From J054 sp965223095 (GTDB taxonomy: Bacteria > Pseudomonadota > Gammaproteobacteria > Steroidobacterales > GCA-2729495), in NCBI GenBank assembly GCA_965223095.1, contig OZ244979.1, forward strand, positions 1,984,001 through 2,048,000: a DNA stretch of 64,000 nt. Direction: 5' to 3'. Positions within the stretch are counted from its first letter, which is position 1. Each line of letters begins with the position of its first letter. Shown here piece after piece: positions 45,279-53,677 of this stretch. The position numbers and the translations under genes were made by a program. Below the pieces are notes generated by a model. That model had not been told where the DNA came from. It searched no databases and was given only the letters and a program-made list of their open reading frames with translations.

Positions 45279-45413
45279 TCTGGCATCCATGGCGGGTTCA
45301 AGGCGCCGGTATTGCGATACCGCGGTGAGGTTAGTCTCCATTGCCGACGCCAGCAGTTGAGAAATGAGCTGCCATAATTGGCATGGGTATCAATAGTTGC
45401 GAGGAGAATACTG

Positions 45414-46211
45414 ATGAAAAAATTCAATCATAAAGATCTGGTGGCGGCATCACTATTGGTAGCGCTTGCGCTCACTTTGCCACAACAGTTGATGGGTCGT
45501 GCCCACGAGCGCGGCGCGAAAGGTCCTGTCGATCTGGCCATTGCCTCTGATATTCGTACCGTTGAAGACAAAGCCCGCGACCGTAATCGTAAACCGAAAC
45601 AGACCTTGGAATTCTTTGGGTTTGAGCCCGGTATGCGCGTGGTTGAGATTCTGCCGGGTGGTGGTTGGTACACCAAGATTATCGTGCCAGCCTTGGGCGA
45701 TGAGGGCCAGTACTATGCCGCTGGTGGGCTGGGTAAAGCTTTGGGCTTTGGCGGTATCTTGACCGCAGTCCAAGAGCTCGAGGGCTTTGAAGATATCGAA
45801 ATTATCGATCTGTCGCCAAAGCTCTCAACAACGGAGCGTTTTGGCTACCTCGATATGCAGGCCGTCGACTTCGGTGTGCAAGATATCGATTTGGTCCTGA
45901 CTTTCCGCAACTTGCATAACCTCACTTCATCCGGCCGCATGGCTTTATATAGGGCGACCCATGCCGCGCTGAAGGACGGCGGAAAGTTCGGCGTTGTGGA
46001 TCACACCCGCCGCCACATGGCGGAAATGACGAACGAGTCTTGGCGGCGTTTAGATCCCGTTTTGGTTATTAAGGAGATCAGTGCGGCAGGCTTCAGGTTC
46101 ATTGATTTCGCGGATCTGCATTACAAACCCGATGACGAGCTGCGTTACGAGGTTGGCCGACAATCCGTAACGGGCAACACCGATCGTTTCACTTTATTGT
46201 TTGAGAAATAG
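45414..46211 (+). CDS. Exported SAM methyltransferase-like protein (COG4798 type)
   Basis: A 265-residue protein after an AGGAG ribosome site. The N-terminus (LVAASLLVALALTLPQQ) looks like a signal peptide. The rest is a Rossmann-fold methyltransferase-like domain: EILPGGGWYTKIIVP as motif I, DIDLVLTFRNLHNL and GGKFGVVDHT. Members of this group are annotated as predicted methyltransferases and often carry export signals, which is odd because S-adenosylmethionine is cytoplasmic; true activity is unproven. Function unknown. It is convergent with the haem/flavin lipoprotein. Confidence 0.75.
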   Translation: MKKFNHKDLVAASLLVALALTLPQQLMGRAHERGAKGPVDLAIASDIRTVEDKARDRNRKPKQTLEFFGFEPGMRVVEILPGGGWYTKIIVPALGDEGQYYAAGGLGKALGFGGILTAVQELEGFEDIEIIDLSPKLSTTERFGYLDMQAVDFGVQDIDLVLTFRNLHNLTSSGRMALYRATHAALKDGGKFGVVDHTRRHMAEMTNESWRRLDPVLVIKEISAAGFRFIDFADLHYKPDDELRYEVGRQSVTGNTDRFTLLFEK

Positions 46212-46230
46212 CCGGCTCTTTTTCTCAAAC

Positions 46231-46262
46231 AGTGCTGGGGTTCATGCGGGAACCCCAGCACT
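46231..46262. terminator. Strong hairpin between convergent genes
   Basis: A perfect 13-base stem (AGTGCTGGGGTTC with its complement) and a six-base loop lie 19 bases after the methyltransferase-like stop and 26 bases from the end of the opposing gene. The position suggests a bidirectional terminator; T-rich sequence is modest on both sides. Confidence 0.75.
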
Positions 46263-46288
46263 CATTTATTACACCGGTCTAAGCTAGC

Positions 46289-47074
46289 TCAAGCCTCGTC
46301 CCGCTTCCAGAGCTGATAAGGCGAGTAGTCGTCCTTACCTAGAGTCGTGTCAAAGTAGTAAATTTGCTCGGGCGTTACTCGGATCAGATCAAAGCGCCGG
46401 ATCGCCCGGGCTTTTGACACGCGGACAAGGCTGTACTTTTCCAGCAAGGCTTCAAATCGTGGGTCTTGCGCGGTGATGAGTTCCGCCGTGCCCTTGATTT
46501 GTACGCTGCGCCATTGTTTCGGACCGCCCTCGGCCAAGGTCCAGCCGGCGAAGCGTACGGCGCTGATATTCGGATTTTCGCGCAGATGCAGTAGTTTTTC
46601 CGTGCCTTTTTCCGAGACCACGAATAACACCTTGTCTGCGGCATCCAAAACCATGTCCACGGTGGTTGCCGTGGGCTTATTGTCCGCAACTGTCGCTATG
46701 GCAAAACGCTCTCGTCCCGGCAAAAAGGCGACAACTTTTTCCCAAATTTGTTCTTGGCTTAAGTTGGGGAAGTTGTTGACGAACTGCTGGCTCGCCGATG
46801 TGACCATGTCGATATCGAAGTTCACGCTATGACATTCCGCGCAGGTCATGCCACGGGGGTAGGTGGCATGGCCGTCATTCATGATTTGATCCGCGGTGAT
46901 CGGCGGACCGTCAACCATGATGGCGTCTATGCCCCGTTCGCCAGGTCCGATGTTAACGCCCTTCGCTTGGGGCCCGCTGGCTTGATTGCCCGCACAGGCC
47001 GATAAGCCAGCGCAGATTAGTGACACTATTGCGGTCGTGTAAATTCTTGCCTGAGTGTTGCTGTTCATGTTCAT
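46289..47074 (-). CDS. Lipoprotein with CxxCH haem site and PNPOx-like flavin-binding barrel
   Basis: A 261-residue protein. The signal ends in a lipobox LSAC (Cys27). A single haem motif C78-A-E-C81-H82 lies in a short cytochrome c-like segment (residues ~55-110, GMTCAECHSV). From ~115 on it is a pyridoxamine-phosphate-oxidase-like split barrel (RFAIATVADNKPTATTVDMVLDAADKVLFV, then GTAELI, and a C-terminal YYFDTTLG). This is a lipid-anchored haem/flavin fusion that would face the periplasm. Redox chemistry is likely; substrate and partner are unknown. ATG 47074 gives the signal peptide. Confidence 0.78.
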   Translation of the reverse strand: MNMNSNTQARIYTTAIVSLICAGLSACAGNQASGPQAKGVNIGPGERGIDAIMVDGPPITADQIMNDGHATYPRGMTCAECHSVNFDIDMVTSASQQFVNNFPNLSQEQIWEKVVAFLPGRERFAIATVADNKPTATTVDMVLDAADKVLFVVSEKGTEKLLHLRENPNISAVRFAGWTLAEGGPKQWRSVQIKGTAELITAQDPRFEALLEKYSLVRVSKARAIRRFDLIRVTPEQIYYFDTTLGKDDYSPYQLWKRDEA

Positions 47075-47472
47075 AAATCCGCCCCGTTCGTTTGGGTATG
47101 ATGCGACGCGTTACTGATGGATTGATCGTAAAATACCAAGGCCTGTTAGTCCAAGTAGTTCTGGCCTAGGCTACCGAACTCCGCCATCAGGTGGGCTAAT
47201 CATTTTTCGGCGGTTGCTGGCTCCCAGAAATTAGCGATTTCCAGTCCAGCGTGGCTGTGGACGAATTCTGCAGTGCAAGCTATTCCACCCAGTGATGGCC
47301 GCCGAGTCGCGGCTGGGCCAAGCTATTGAGCTGTCTGCCGAGTTTCCCCCTCGTCCGCAGCCGGCTCGCGATTAGTAGGTGAGCGTTTGTGCATGGGCCG
47401 AGATAATCCGCTGCCCATCCGACAATGATCCGCTGTGCGGGTCACCTCGCCAGTGACGGCTTCCCGAGATGA
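47075..47472. other. Intergenic region upstream of the haem/flavin lipoprotein
   Basis: About 400 bases with no open frame of note, no repeats and no evident hairpin. It should hold the promoter of the leftward lipoprotein gene and the 3' end of the acyltransferase transcript. Confidence 0.4.
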
Positions 47473-48801
47473 CTAGGGATTGGTCGTTTGCCGTCTTCGC
47501 CGTCCAGGCATGGGTAGCAGGCCACTAATAATGCCACCGGTGAGTACGGTGCTCAGAGACAACACATCTAGGCTTTGCCAAGGCTGATCACCAAAACCGA
47601 AGCTCGCTAGAACGGCAACACCAATACAGATCAAAATCGCGCCGCCCACCTGGCGCGCAGCACTGGGCACAGTGTCCTTGGTATTCAATTGCAGTCGTTC
47701 CAACGGTGATAGCGCTAGCGCCACTGGGATCAAGACCAGTGTTAACGCACCCAGCCACAAAGGCCTAGATTGCCACCATTCGCTGCTGCCGGGTTCCACG
47801 CCCAGACCGATGCCACCGGCCAAATAGGCCAGGCCGACCAAGGCAACCATAATCGTCAGATGCCAAAGATAAACCGTCATGATCATGCTGTTGATCAACA
47901 CCGTCGCGGCCCAAACCTTGATGTTGTTGAGCCATTTCTGCATGGGCTGTTCGATGGCCAGTAGCAGACCAAATTGCAACACGCCCAGCGCAATCAGTGA
48001 AATCTTGGGTGGCAGTGAATTGCTCAGGCCTTCATCCGGAGAGCCAGCCATGGCCAAGGGGTAAGGGCCCTGAAAAATTAGTAGTGTTAAGACAATGAGA
48101 CCCGCAGCTGCGTATGCGAGTAAACGGGCTGGGCTGCCCAGGCGACGATCAAACCAGGCATAGCCCAGTTGGTGTACCGCTAGCCATACCCAAAAGTAAT
48201 TGCTCCAACCAAGCCAGCGAAGCCCTGCTTGAAAGTAGGCCAGGTCAGTGACCATGGCCAGTGTGGCAAATGCCCAAAACGATGCGTAGCCCCAGCGGCG
48301 CCAAGCCCGGTAGCTGAGGGGCGCCAACACGACGACCAGCATGTAGATGGCAAGAAACCAGGTCGGAATTAGCGAGGCGCGCGTGACCAGCTGAATTTTT
48401 TCACCACCCAGGCCAAACAATCGCATGACCACGGCGAGCAATGCCCAACCCAGCAGTAGAAACAGTAGCGGGCTGAATAAGCGTGTCAGGCGACTGGCGA
48501 GCCATTCCGCGTAACCGCGATTGCGTTTCTCCGCACTGTTGAGCGAAACGGCGTTGGAGAACCCGCCGACCATGAAGAAGATGGGCATGACTTGGAACAG
48601 CCAGCTTAGCCACTGCGTCCAGGGTTGCACACTGAGTATGTCACCCACCTTGAGCTCGCCATCGACGTAATAGGCCGTCGCGATGAGCCAGTGGCCACTG
48701 ATCACGAACAGGATCGAGATAGCTCGTAAGAAATCCACATATCGATTTCTCGCTGCGGGTGTTTGTGCGGCCATTTGCTTGGCCTGGGACCAGATGCCCA
48801 T
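47473..48801 (-). CDS. Acyltransferase family membrane protein (acyltransferase 3)
   Basis: A 442-residue protein with ten or more membrane helices. Helix 1 carries YVDFLRAISILFVISGHW, with the Arg and the HW at the positions that are catalytic in the acyltransferase 3 family (OpgC, OafA, NodX). The block FFMVGGFSNA and SRLTRLFSPLLF are also typical. These enzymes add acetyl or succinyl groups to envelope or secreted glycans. Acceptor unknown. It is divergent from the alpha/beta hydrolase. Confidence 0.85.
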   Translation of the reverse strand: MGIWSQAKQMAAQTPAARNRYVDFLRAISILFVISGHWLIATAYYVDGELKVGDILSVQPWTQWLSWLFQVMPIFFMVGGFSNAVSLNSAEKRNRGYAEWLASRLTRLFSPLLFLLLGWALLAVVMRLFGLGGEKIQLVTRASLIPTWFLAIYMLVVVLAPLSYRAWRRWGYASFWAFATLAMVTDLAYFQAGLRWLGWSNYFWVWLAVHQLGYAWFDRRLGSPARLLAYAAAGLIVLTLLIFQGPYPLAMAGSPDEGLSNSLPPKISLIALGVLQFGLLLAIEQPMQKWLNNIKVWAATVLINSMIMTVYLWHLTIMVALVGLAYLAGGIGLGVEPGSSEWWQSRPLWLGALTLVLIPVALALSPLERLQLNTKDTVPSAARQVGGAILICIGVAVLASFGFGDQPWQSLDVLSLSTVLTGGIISGLLPMPGRRRRQTTNP

Positions 48802-48930
48802 TCCTTGACCTCGGTGGCGGAACTCAATATTGATGTTACCGTAGCAGAACCAAAGTGATGGTTTTGGAACACAGCCGCGGTTTTAGTCGCTTGATTGATC
48901 CGCCGCTGCGGAATCGTGAGGGGTGGCTCA

Positions 48931-50439
48931 TTGGGTAAACGCAATCCCATACTGCTGGTTCACGGCTTTGCTGCCGCGTCCCGGCGATCCACGTCGGCAG
49001 CGGTCACCGGCATCTACGGACCGCTGGTAGGCGAGTTGCGTCGGCGTTACGGCAAGTGGTCGGTACGCGATCTCAATGTCTCCCGCTACGTGAGTTTGGA
49101 CGACGGCATCAATTTGGATGATTTGGCGCGCGGTTTGGATCGGGCGCTGCGTCACGACTTCTCGCCCATGCTGGCCGATCGTTTCGATGTGATCACGCAC
49201 AGTTTGGGGGCGCTGGTGGTGCGCAATTGGCTCCGCCGTTATTCCCGTCGGCCCAGCCCCATCGAGCGATTGATCTATTTGGCGGGCGCCAACTTTGGTT
49301 CCGGTTGGGCGCATGTGGGCCGTGGCCAGTTGGCTAAATGGGGTCGGGCGGTGTTTCAGGGTGGGGCCGAGCGAGGCTTGCAGCTGCTCTCCGCCCTAGA
49401 GCTGGGCTCGACCGAGGTTCTAGACTTGCATCGGTTCTTCCTCGACCCACAAGCGGATTTGCAGTCCGCCTACCGGGTGCGCGAGTTCTGCCTCGTGGGC
49501 AGTCAAGTGTTGCCCGCCTGGCTACCGATTCCAGTGCGTTACGCCCACGAAGACGGTTCTGATGGGGCCGTTCGGGTTGCCGGTTCAAATCCCAATTGGA
49601 ACTATCTGCGTATCGAGCCTAAGCGGCGCGCCGAGTTACTCGAGTGGCAAGAGGTTGCGGCGAGCTGTTCGCGTTTGATGACTCCGCCGAATACGCGCCG
49701 AAAAGAATCTGACGCCTATTATCGCGTGGCTCAGCAAGTTTTTGCGGCTGAGCGTGAAGGGGGCAGGGTGCCCCTCGCGATTCCCTATGAATGTGCTCAC
49801 AGTGGCGATGAACGTGGAATCCTTACCGGGCGTGCCGTGCGCGATGAGGTCTTAAGTTTGTTGGACATCGCCTTGGATGTCGGCACTACTGGCCAGTATC
49901 GAAAGGCGGCGAATTTGTTTGCGGAACACAGTGCGCTGAACTACCGGCGCGTAAGCACCGAATTATCGCCCCGCCGCGTGGGCGGTTTATGGAATGAGCC
50001 GCGCGCTCAATATGACCCGCATGCGCAGCTTATATTCCGGGTGGTGGATCAATATGGTGTACCCGTCGAGCATGTGGATGTGCTGATCCACGGCACCGAT
50101 AAACGCCGGGCTTCCATCAATGAGTTATTCGAACACACCCATGAAAATCTACAGACCCCGGGCATCCTAAATTTCTACTTGCGAACTGCAAAATTCGATC
50201 CTAGCGAGGGCGATTGGATTGACCAACTGCGCCGTGTGGGTGACGTGCATCTGGAGATTAGCGCCCTTGAACCGCGTAGCGACAAAGTTCGTTATCTGCC
50301 CATGTGTTTGCCGGTGTCGGCCAGACGCCTGCGTCGATGGGTTAGAGATCACACAACGACGGTCTTTGACGTAGTCTTGCTGAGATTGCCCTCACCGGTC
50401 ACTTTTCAGATAGTGCCTGCCGCTTGGGAGAGTCGCTAA
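48931..50439 (+). CDS. Alpha/beta-hydrolase (lipase/PGAP1-like) with unknown C-terminal half
   Basis: About 502 residues from TTG 48931, which has a GAGGGGTGG ribosome site just before. ILLVHGFAAA is the oxyanion strand-turn, and S91 in ITHSLGALVV is the nucleophile elbow, with Thr in place of the first Gly of G-x-S-x-G. RIYLAGANFGSG-like sequence follows (LIYLAGANFG). The second half (from ~300) is not recognised but contains an immunoglobulin-like stretch (LIFRVVDQYGVPVEHVDVLIHG). No signal peptide is seen. It could be a cytoplasmic lipase/esterase or an effector-type lipase; no secretion genes are near. Frame stays open to 48895. Confidence 0.7.
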   Translation: MGKRNPILLVHGFAAASRRSTSAAVTGIYGPLVGELRRRYGKWSVRDLNVSRYVSLDDGINLDDLARGLDRALRHDFSPMLADRFDVITHSLGALVVRNWLRRYSRRPSPIERLIYLAGANFGSGWAHVGRGQLAKWGRAVFQGGAERGLQLLSALELGSTEVLDLHRFFLDPQADLQSAYRVREFCLVGSQVLPAWLPIPVRYAHEDGSDGAVRVAGSNPNWNYLRIEPKRRAELLEWQEVAASCSRLMTPPNTRRKESDAYYRVAQQVFAAEREGGRVPLAIPYECAHSGDERGILTGRAVRDEVLSLLDIALDVGTTGQYRKAANLFAEHSALNYRRVSTELSPRRVGGLWNEPRAQYDPHAQLIFRVVDQYGVPVEHVDVLIHGTDKRRASINELFEHTHENLQTPGILNFYLRTAKFDPSEGDWIDQLRRVGDVHLEISALEPRSDKVRYLPMCLPVSARRLRRWVRDHTTTVFDVVLLRLPSPVTFQIVPAAWESR

Positions 50440-50491
50440 CGATTATATCTGAGGCTTTCGTTTGCCGTTGCGTGGGGCGAATTCACCTTAG

Positions 50492-51493
50492 CTATCGCCA
50501 GGGCGCTGACTGTTCAGAAACGTATATCCGCATCCCCGCGGGAGATTGGAAAAATATTGTCGGACCCCTTGAATACAGCGTTGCGCCATGTTCAATGAGT
50601 TCGAAGTTGATCTCATGCGTTTCTAGTGTTTTCTTTAGGCCGCCTAAATCGTTAGTGAAATAGCTTACATGCAAAATGCCTCGCGACTTGGGGGTAGTCT
50701 TGGGGTATAGGTTGTCGCCTCGCACGCCCTGGTATTCAATGATCTCCATGCGGCCAAATTGATTGTCGGCTTTGCCCCATATGCTCACGTCCAGCGCCGC
50801 GCCGGTGGGTAATCCCACCATTTTTTCGATTTCCGGGCCTTTCAGCAGGTTGTCGCTGAGTAGGTCTAGGCCCATGACGTTGCGGTAGAAGGCTTTTTCG
50901 GTGTCGGCCTTGGGCACGATGCTGATCAGTATGCCCACGCCTGAAAAGCCCGCCGTCGATACCGGCAGCTCTTCGCCCATCAGTTCTAGTAGCACGATAT
51001 TGATTCGGTCATGGGACGGCATATGGATTTCGCGAAACGTAACGCCGTTGGGTGCCGTTACTTCGCTAAAGTCTTCATTTGAGAATTCACGGCCCCGTGC
51101 TCTGAGATCCGTCATCCGTGTCGGCATGTCGTCGGTGTAGATATCTAGATTCTTAGGGCACAGATCGTAGGCGCGGGCAGCTTCGCGCACTGGCGCTTGG
51201 GGGTTAACGAACTCAACCAAGTGCAACATACCAAAATCGATGCCGGGCGTTTTTACCAGCGCTTGGCCGGCGATATCGTCGGAATCGATATTCCAAAATT
51301 GCGCAAGCTCGGCATCGGGCCCTTCGCGCCGCTCGGCGACCTCCAAGCCGAAGTCGTCTTGCCAGAGCTTCAGTGCGGCATTCAAATCGGCCACGCCCAC
51401 GGTGACCACCGACCAGGATGACATCTCAGAGCTCCGCGCAGGGTGACTGATCACGCCCAGCAGTGCGATGAGGCATAAGAATTTCGTAAACAT
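50492..51493 (-). CDS. Exported VOC (glyoxalase-fold) two-domain protein
   Basis: About 333 residues with a signal peptide (FLCLIALLGVISHPARSS) before the first domain. Two vicinal-oxygen-chelate-like domains are visible, from WSVVTVGVADLNAALKLWQDDFGLEV (~28) and from GILISIVPKADTEKAFYRNVMGLDLL (~195). VOC enzymes include glyoxalase I, dioxygenases and isomerases. Signal-bearing members are less common, so this may act in the periplasm. It lies 76 bases downstream of the LLM oxidoreductase on the same strand and may be co-transcribed. Confidence 0.75.
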   Translation of the reverse strand: MFTKFLCLIALLGVISHPARSSEMSSWSVVTVGVADLNAALKLWQDDFGLEVAERREGPDAELAQFWNIDSDDIAGQALVKTPGIDFGMLHLVEFVNPQAPVREAARAYDLCPKNLDIYTDDMPTRMTDLRARGREFSNEDFSEVTAPNGVTFREIHMPSHDRINIVLLELMGEELPVSTAGFSGVGILISIVPKADTEKAFYRNVMGLDLLSDNLLKGPEIEKMVGLPTGAALDVSIWGKADNQFGRMEIIEYQGVRGDNLYPKTTPKSRGILHVSYFTNDLGGLKKTLETHEINFELIEHGATLYSRGPTIFFQSPAGMRIYVSEQSAPWR

Positions 51494-51569
51494 TTCTAAC
51501 TGTATTGAGCAAGAGCGCATACCTTTTAATAGCTAAAGTTTGCGAGTGTCGCTGCGCTGCCTCGGCGGG

Positions 51570-52655
51570 CTAGCGCAGGGCCGGGAGTACCCGGTCGCCG
51601 ATGAGCTGCAAACCATCCATGGGGTCATCAAACAGTCGCAGGCTGAGTTCTGTCAGACCGTTATCACGGAATGTCTTAAAGCGTTCTATTTCTTCATCCA
51701 GCCTGCTAATGTCGCCGGCCGACGACATGCCGCGAATCAGCCGGTTGACCAAGTCATCGGGCACGTCATCGATCTTGCCGCTGCGGGTCCAGAACGCCTT
51801 AAAGAAATTGTCCCAGTTGTCGATGACGAGCCTGACTTCATCATCATCGTGGCAGAAGGGGCGAATCTCGTGCTCGTAGCGTGCGGCAATGGCCCCCCGC
51901 CAAATGAGTTCGCGGCGCGCTTCATACAGGGACACGTCCTCATCTTCCTTGATGTGGAAAGCCCAGAAATTGCCGATGCGAAAATCATCCGCAGGCGCCT
52001 TTCGCTTCGCAAGCCCCGCACGGACATTCTTCATGGCCGCCGGAATCATATCGGGTGTGGCATCACTGATCTGCACACCATCGGCCAGTCGCGCGCCCAT
52101 GCGCAGCATCATGGGGCCACTACAACAACCGTAAATTAATGGGCCATCGGCTTTGGCCCAGTCCATGATGAACGGGCGGGTGATCTGAAAAATTTCCCCG
52201 TCGTAGGCGTAGACTAATTTACCGGCACGCGCCAACTGCAGCACTTCAATACATTCTTGTACGCCGCGGACCCGGCGTTCCGGATACCGCGGTGACGTCG
52301 CATCACGTTTGATGGGCCAGACGGGTGCCTCTTTGTTAATCCTCCAGCCACAGGCACCGAGTACGCCGCCGCCACCACTGATGGCCACCATGGCCCGGCC
52401 ATTGGACATCTCATTGAGGGTCAGCAGGGCATTGGCCATTTTCAATGGGTGCAGTTCCCAGGGGCTTACGGCCAAACAGCCCAGAATGATTTTCGACGTG
52501 GCTGTGGCGGCTGGGGCAAGCGCCAAGAAGCAATCATAGTTTTGATGATAGTTGGACGACCAGATGGCCCGCACGCCAAGCTGTTCCGCTGCTACGGCCA
52601 GTTCCGCCAACTCAGGCGGGCTGACGTCACATTCCAAAATAATATCGATATCCAT
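51570..52655 (-). CDS. LLM-class (luciferase-like) flavin-dependent oxidoreductase
   Basis: A 361-residue (beta/alpha)8 enzyme: LAVAAEQLGVRAIWSSNYHQ, then GCLAVSPWELHPLKMANALLTLNEMSNGRAMVAI in the family's substrate-facing positions, and VRGVQECIEVLQLARAG. LLM enzymes are FMN or F420 dependent monooxygenases and dehydrogenases. The GGGGVLGAC segment replaces the more common GxGxG of bacterial luciferases. With the exported VOC gene downstream it could degrade an organic substrate. ATG 52655 begins the family domain. Confidence 0.85.
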   Translation of the reverse strand: MDIDIILECDVSPPELAELAVAAEQLGVRAIWSSNYHQNYDCFLALAPAATATSKIILGCLAVSPWELHPLKMANALLTLNEMSNGRAMVAISGGGGVLGACGWRINKEAPVWPIKRDATSPRYPERRVRGVQECIEVLQLARAGKLVYAYDGEIFQITRPFIMDWAKADGPLIYGCCSGPMMLRMGARLADGVQISDATPDMIPAAMKNVRAGLAKRKAPADDFRIGNFWAFHIKEDEDVSLYEARRELIWRGAIAARYEHEIRPFCHDDDEVRLVIDNWDNFFKAFWTRSGKIDDVPDDLVNRLIRGMSSAGDISRLDEEIERFKTFRDNGLTELSLRLFDDPMDGLQLIGDRVLPALR

Positions 52656-52780
52656 ACAGGCTATTCCGAGTTTGGGGGGCGGTGACTTAACTTAGGCTTT
52701 CCGAAACGCCCCCAAGTGAGCTGCTCGACACGTAGCTTACAGAATGTGACCGGGTAGAACCCGGTCCCTCACCGTTCGCT

Positions 52781-52829
52781 CCGGACAAAGTGTTAACTAT
52801 GTGTCCGGAACAAAATGTAAACCATGTGT
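52781..52829. repeat. Two tandem ~25-base units at the 3' end of tRNA-Arg(ACG)
   Basis: Two degenerate copies (52781-52804 and 52805-52829), each starting CCGGA-CAAA and ending in TGTGT, sit 22 bases past the encoded CCA of the tRNA. A further partial unit begins at 52830. They resemble terminal repeats of some insertion sequences, but no transposase gene is present. Next to it a hairpin ACCGGGT-AGA-ACCCGGT lies at 52749-52765. Confidence 0.45.
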
Positions 52830-52851
52830 CCGGGTAGGACCCAGCGAGTAG

Positions 52852-52928
52852 TGGCGCGCCCGGAAGGATTCGAACCTCCGACCCCCTGGTTCGTAGCCAG
52901 GTACTCTATCCAACTGAGCTACGGGCGC
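52852..52928 (-). tRNA. tRNA-Arg (anticodon ACG)
   Basis: The reverse strand folds as a full cloverleaf: acceptor GCGCCCG/CGGGCGC, D-stem GCUC/GAGU, anticodon stem CCUGG/CCAGG with loop CUACGAA (anticodon ACG), T-arm GGAGG-UUCGAAU-CCUUC, discriminator G and encoded CCA. Length 77. The anticodon adenosine would be edited to inosine and read CGU/CGC/CGA. Confidence 0.97.
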
Positions 52929-53214
52929 ACTTTTATAATCAATGGCTTAGCGGACAAATGCTGATTGCTCAGTGGGCGGGAGAGCTGATTCATTTTGGCC
53001 GCTAAAGCTTGAGGCCGGGCGATGATAGGGCGTGTGGTGGACCGTGGCAACTGCGGGGGTGCTTGGATGACTTGCCAAGCTGCGCGTAGCGGAGTTGTAG
53101 CCTGCGAGCCTTGCTCGCGCTTCGGTTCCTGAATCGGTCGCATTGCTCCGCATTTTATCGGTTGGCGGCGAAACGAACCGGTTTGTTCCAAAACCGCCGC
53201 ACCACGATCTTAAA

Positions 53215-53291
53215 TGGCGCGCCCGGAGAGATTCGAACTCCCGACCCTCAGGTTCGAAGCCTGATGCTCTATCCAGCTGAGCTACGGGCGC
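53215..53291 (-). tRNA. tRNA-Arg (anticodon TCG)
   Basis: Reverse-strand cloverleaf of 77 bases: the same acceptor stem as the neighbouring tRNA-Arg, D-stem GCUC/GAGC, anticodon stem UCAGG/CCUGA with loop CUUCGAA (anticodon UCG), T-arm GGGAG-UUCGAAU-CUCUC and encoded CCA. It reads CGA/CGG and lies 286 bases upstream of tRNA-Arg(ACG) in the direction of transcription. Confidence 0.97.
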
Positions 53292-53489
53292 TTTTTTTGA
53301 CTGGCTCGCTGCAGGTGCAAGTCACCGTGCGAGCGTCGTATCTTTAGGAGCCGATAGTCTATTGATAATGTGTTGGCGGGTAAAATTTATGTTTGCTTGT
53401 GGCGTCATCCGGTGTCTGGGTACCACGCGGGTTAGTGATGCAAGCGCGGGAATTGATGGAGACAGCGTTCTGCCAGCAGCGGATTGATT

Positions 53490-53675
53490 TTAAGCGGCGC
53501 TCTCGACATGAAAATCAATCAGATCGCCGTTTTCCGTGCGATACGTGATCCTCATGGGATGGCAACAAACCGCGCAATCCTCGACATAGTCTTGGTCCTC
53601 CCCCGATAAATCGAGCTGCAAACTGACGGTTTCCCAACAGCTTGGACAGGTCACGTTGCGCTCCAGCAGCGCCAT
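53490..53675 (-). CDS. CPXCG-type small zinc-ribbon protein
   Basis: A 61-residue protein with C-P-S-C near residue 10 and C-A-V-C-C near 35, the four-cysteine zinc-ribbon pattern of the small CPXCG family found in gammaproteobacteria. Function unknown. It starts two bases after the glyoxalase II stop and is probably in that operon. Confidence 0.85.
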   Translation of the reverse strand: MALLERNVTCPSCWETVSLQLDLSGEDQDYVEDCAVCCHPMRITYRTENGDLIDFHVESAA

Positions 53676-53677
53676 TT

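Noticed and set aside
52781..52829. Possible CRISPR repeat array
   Set aside because: Only two units with no spacers; no cas genes.
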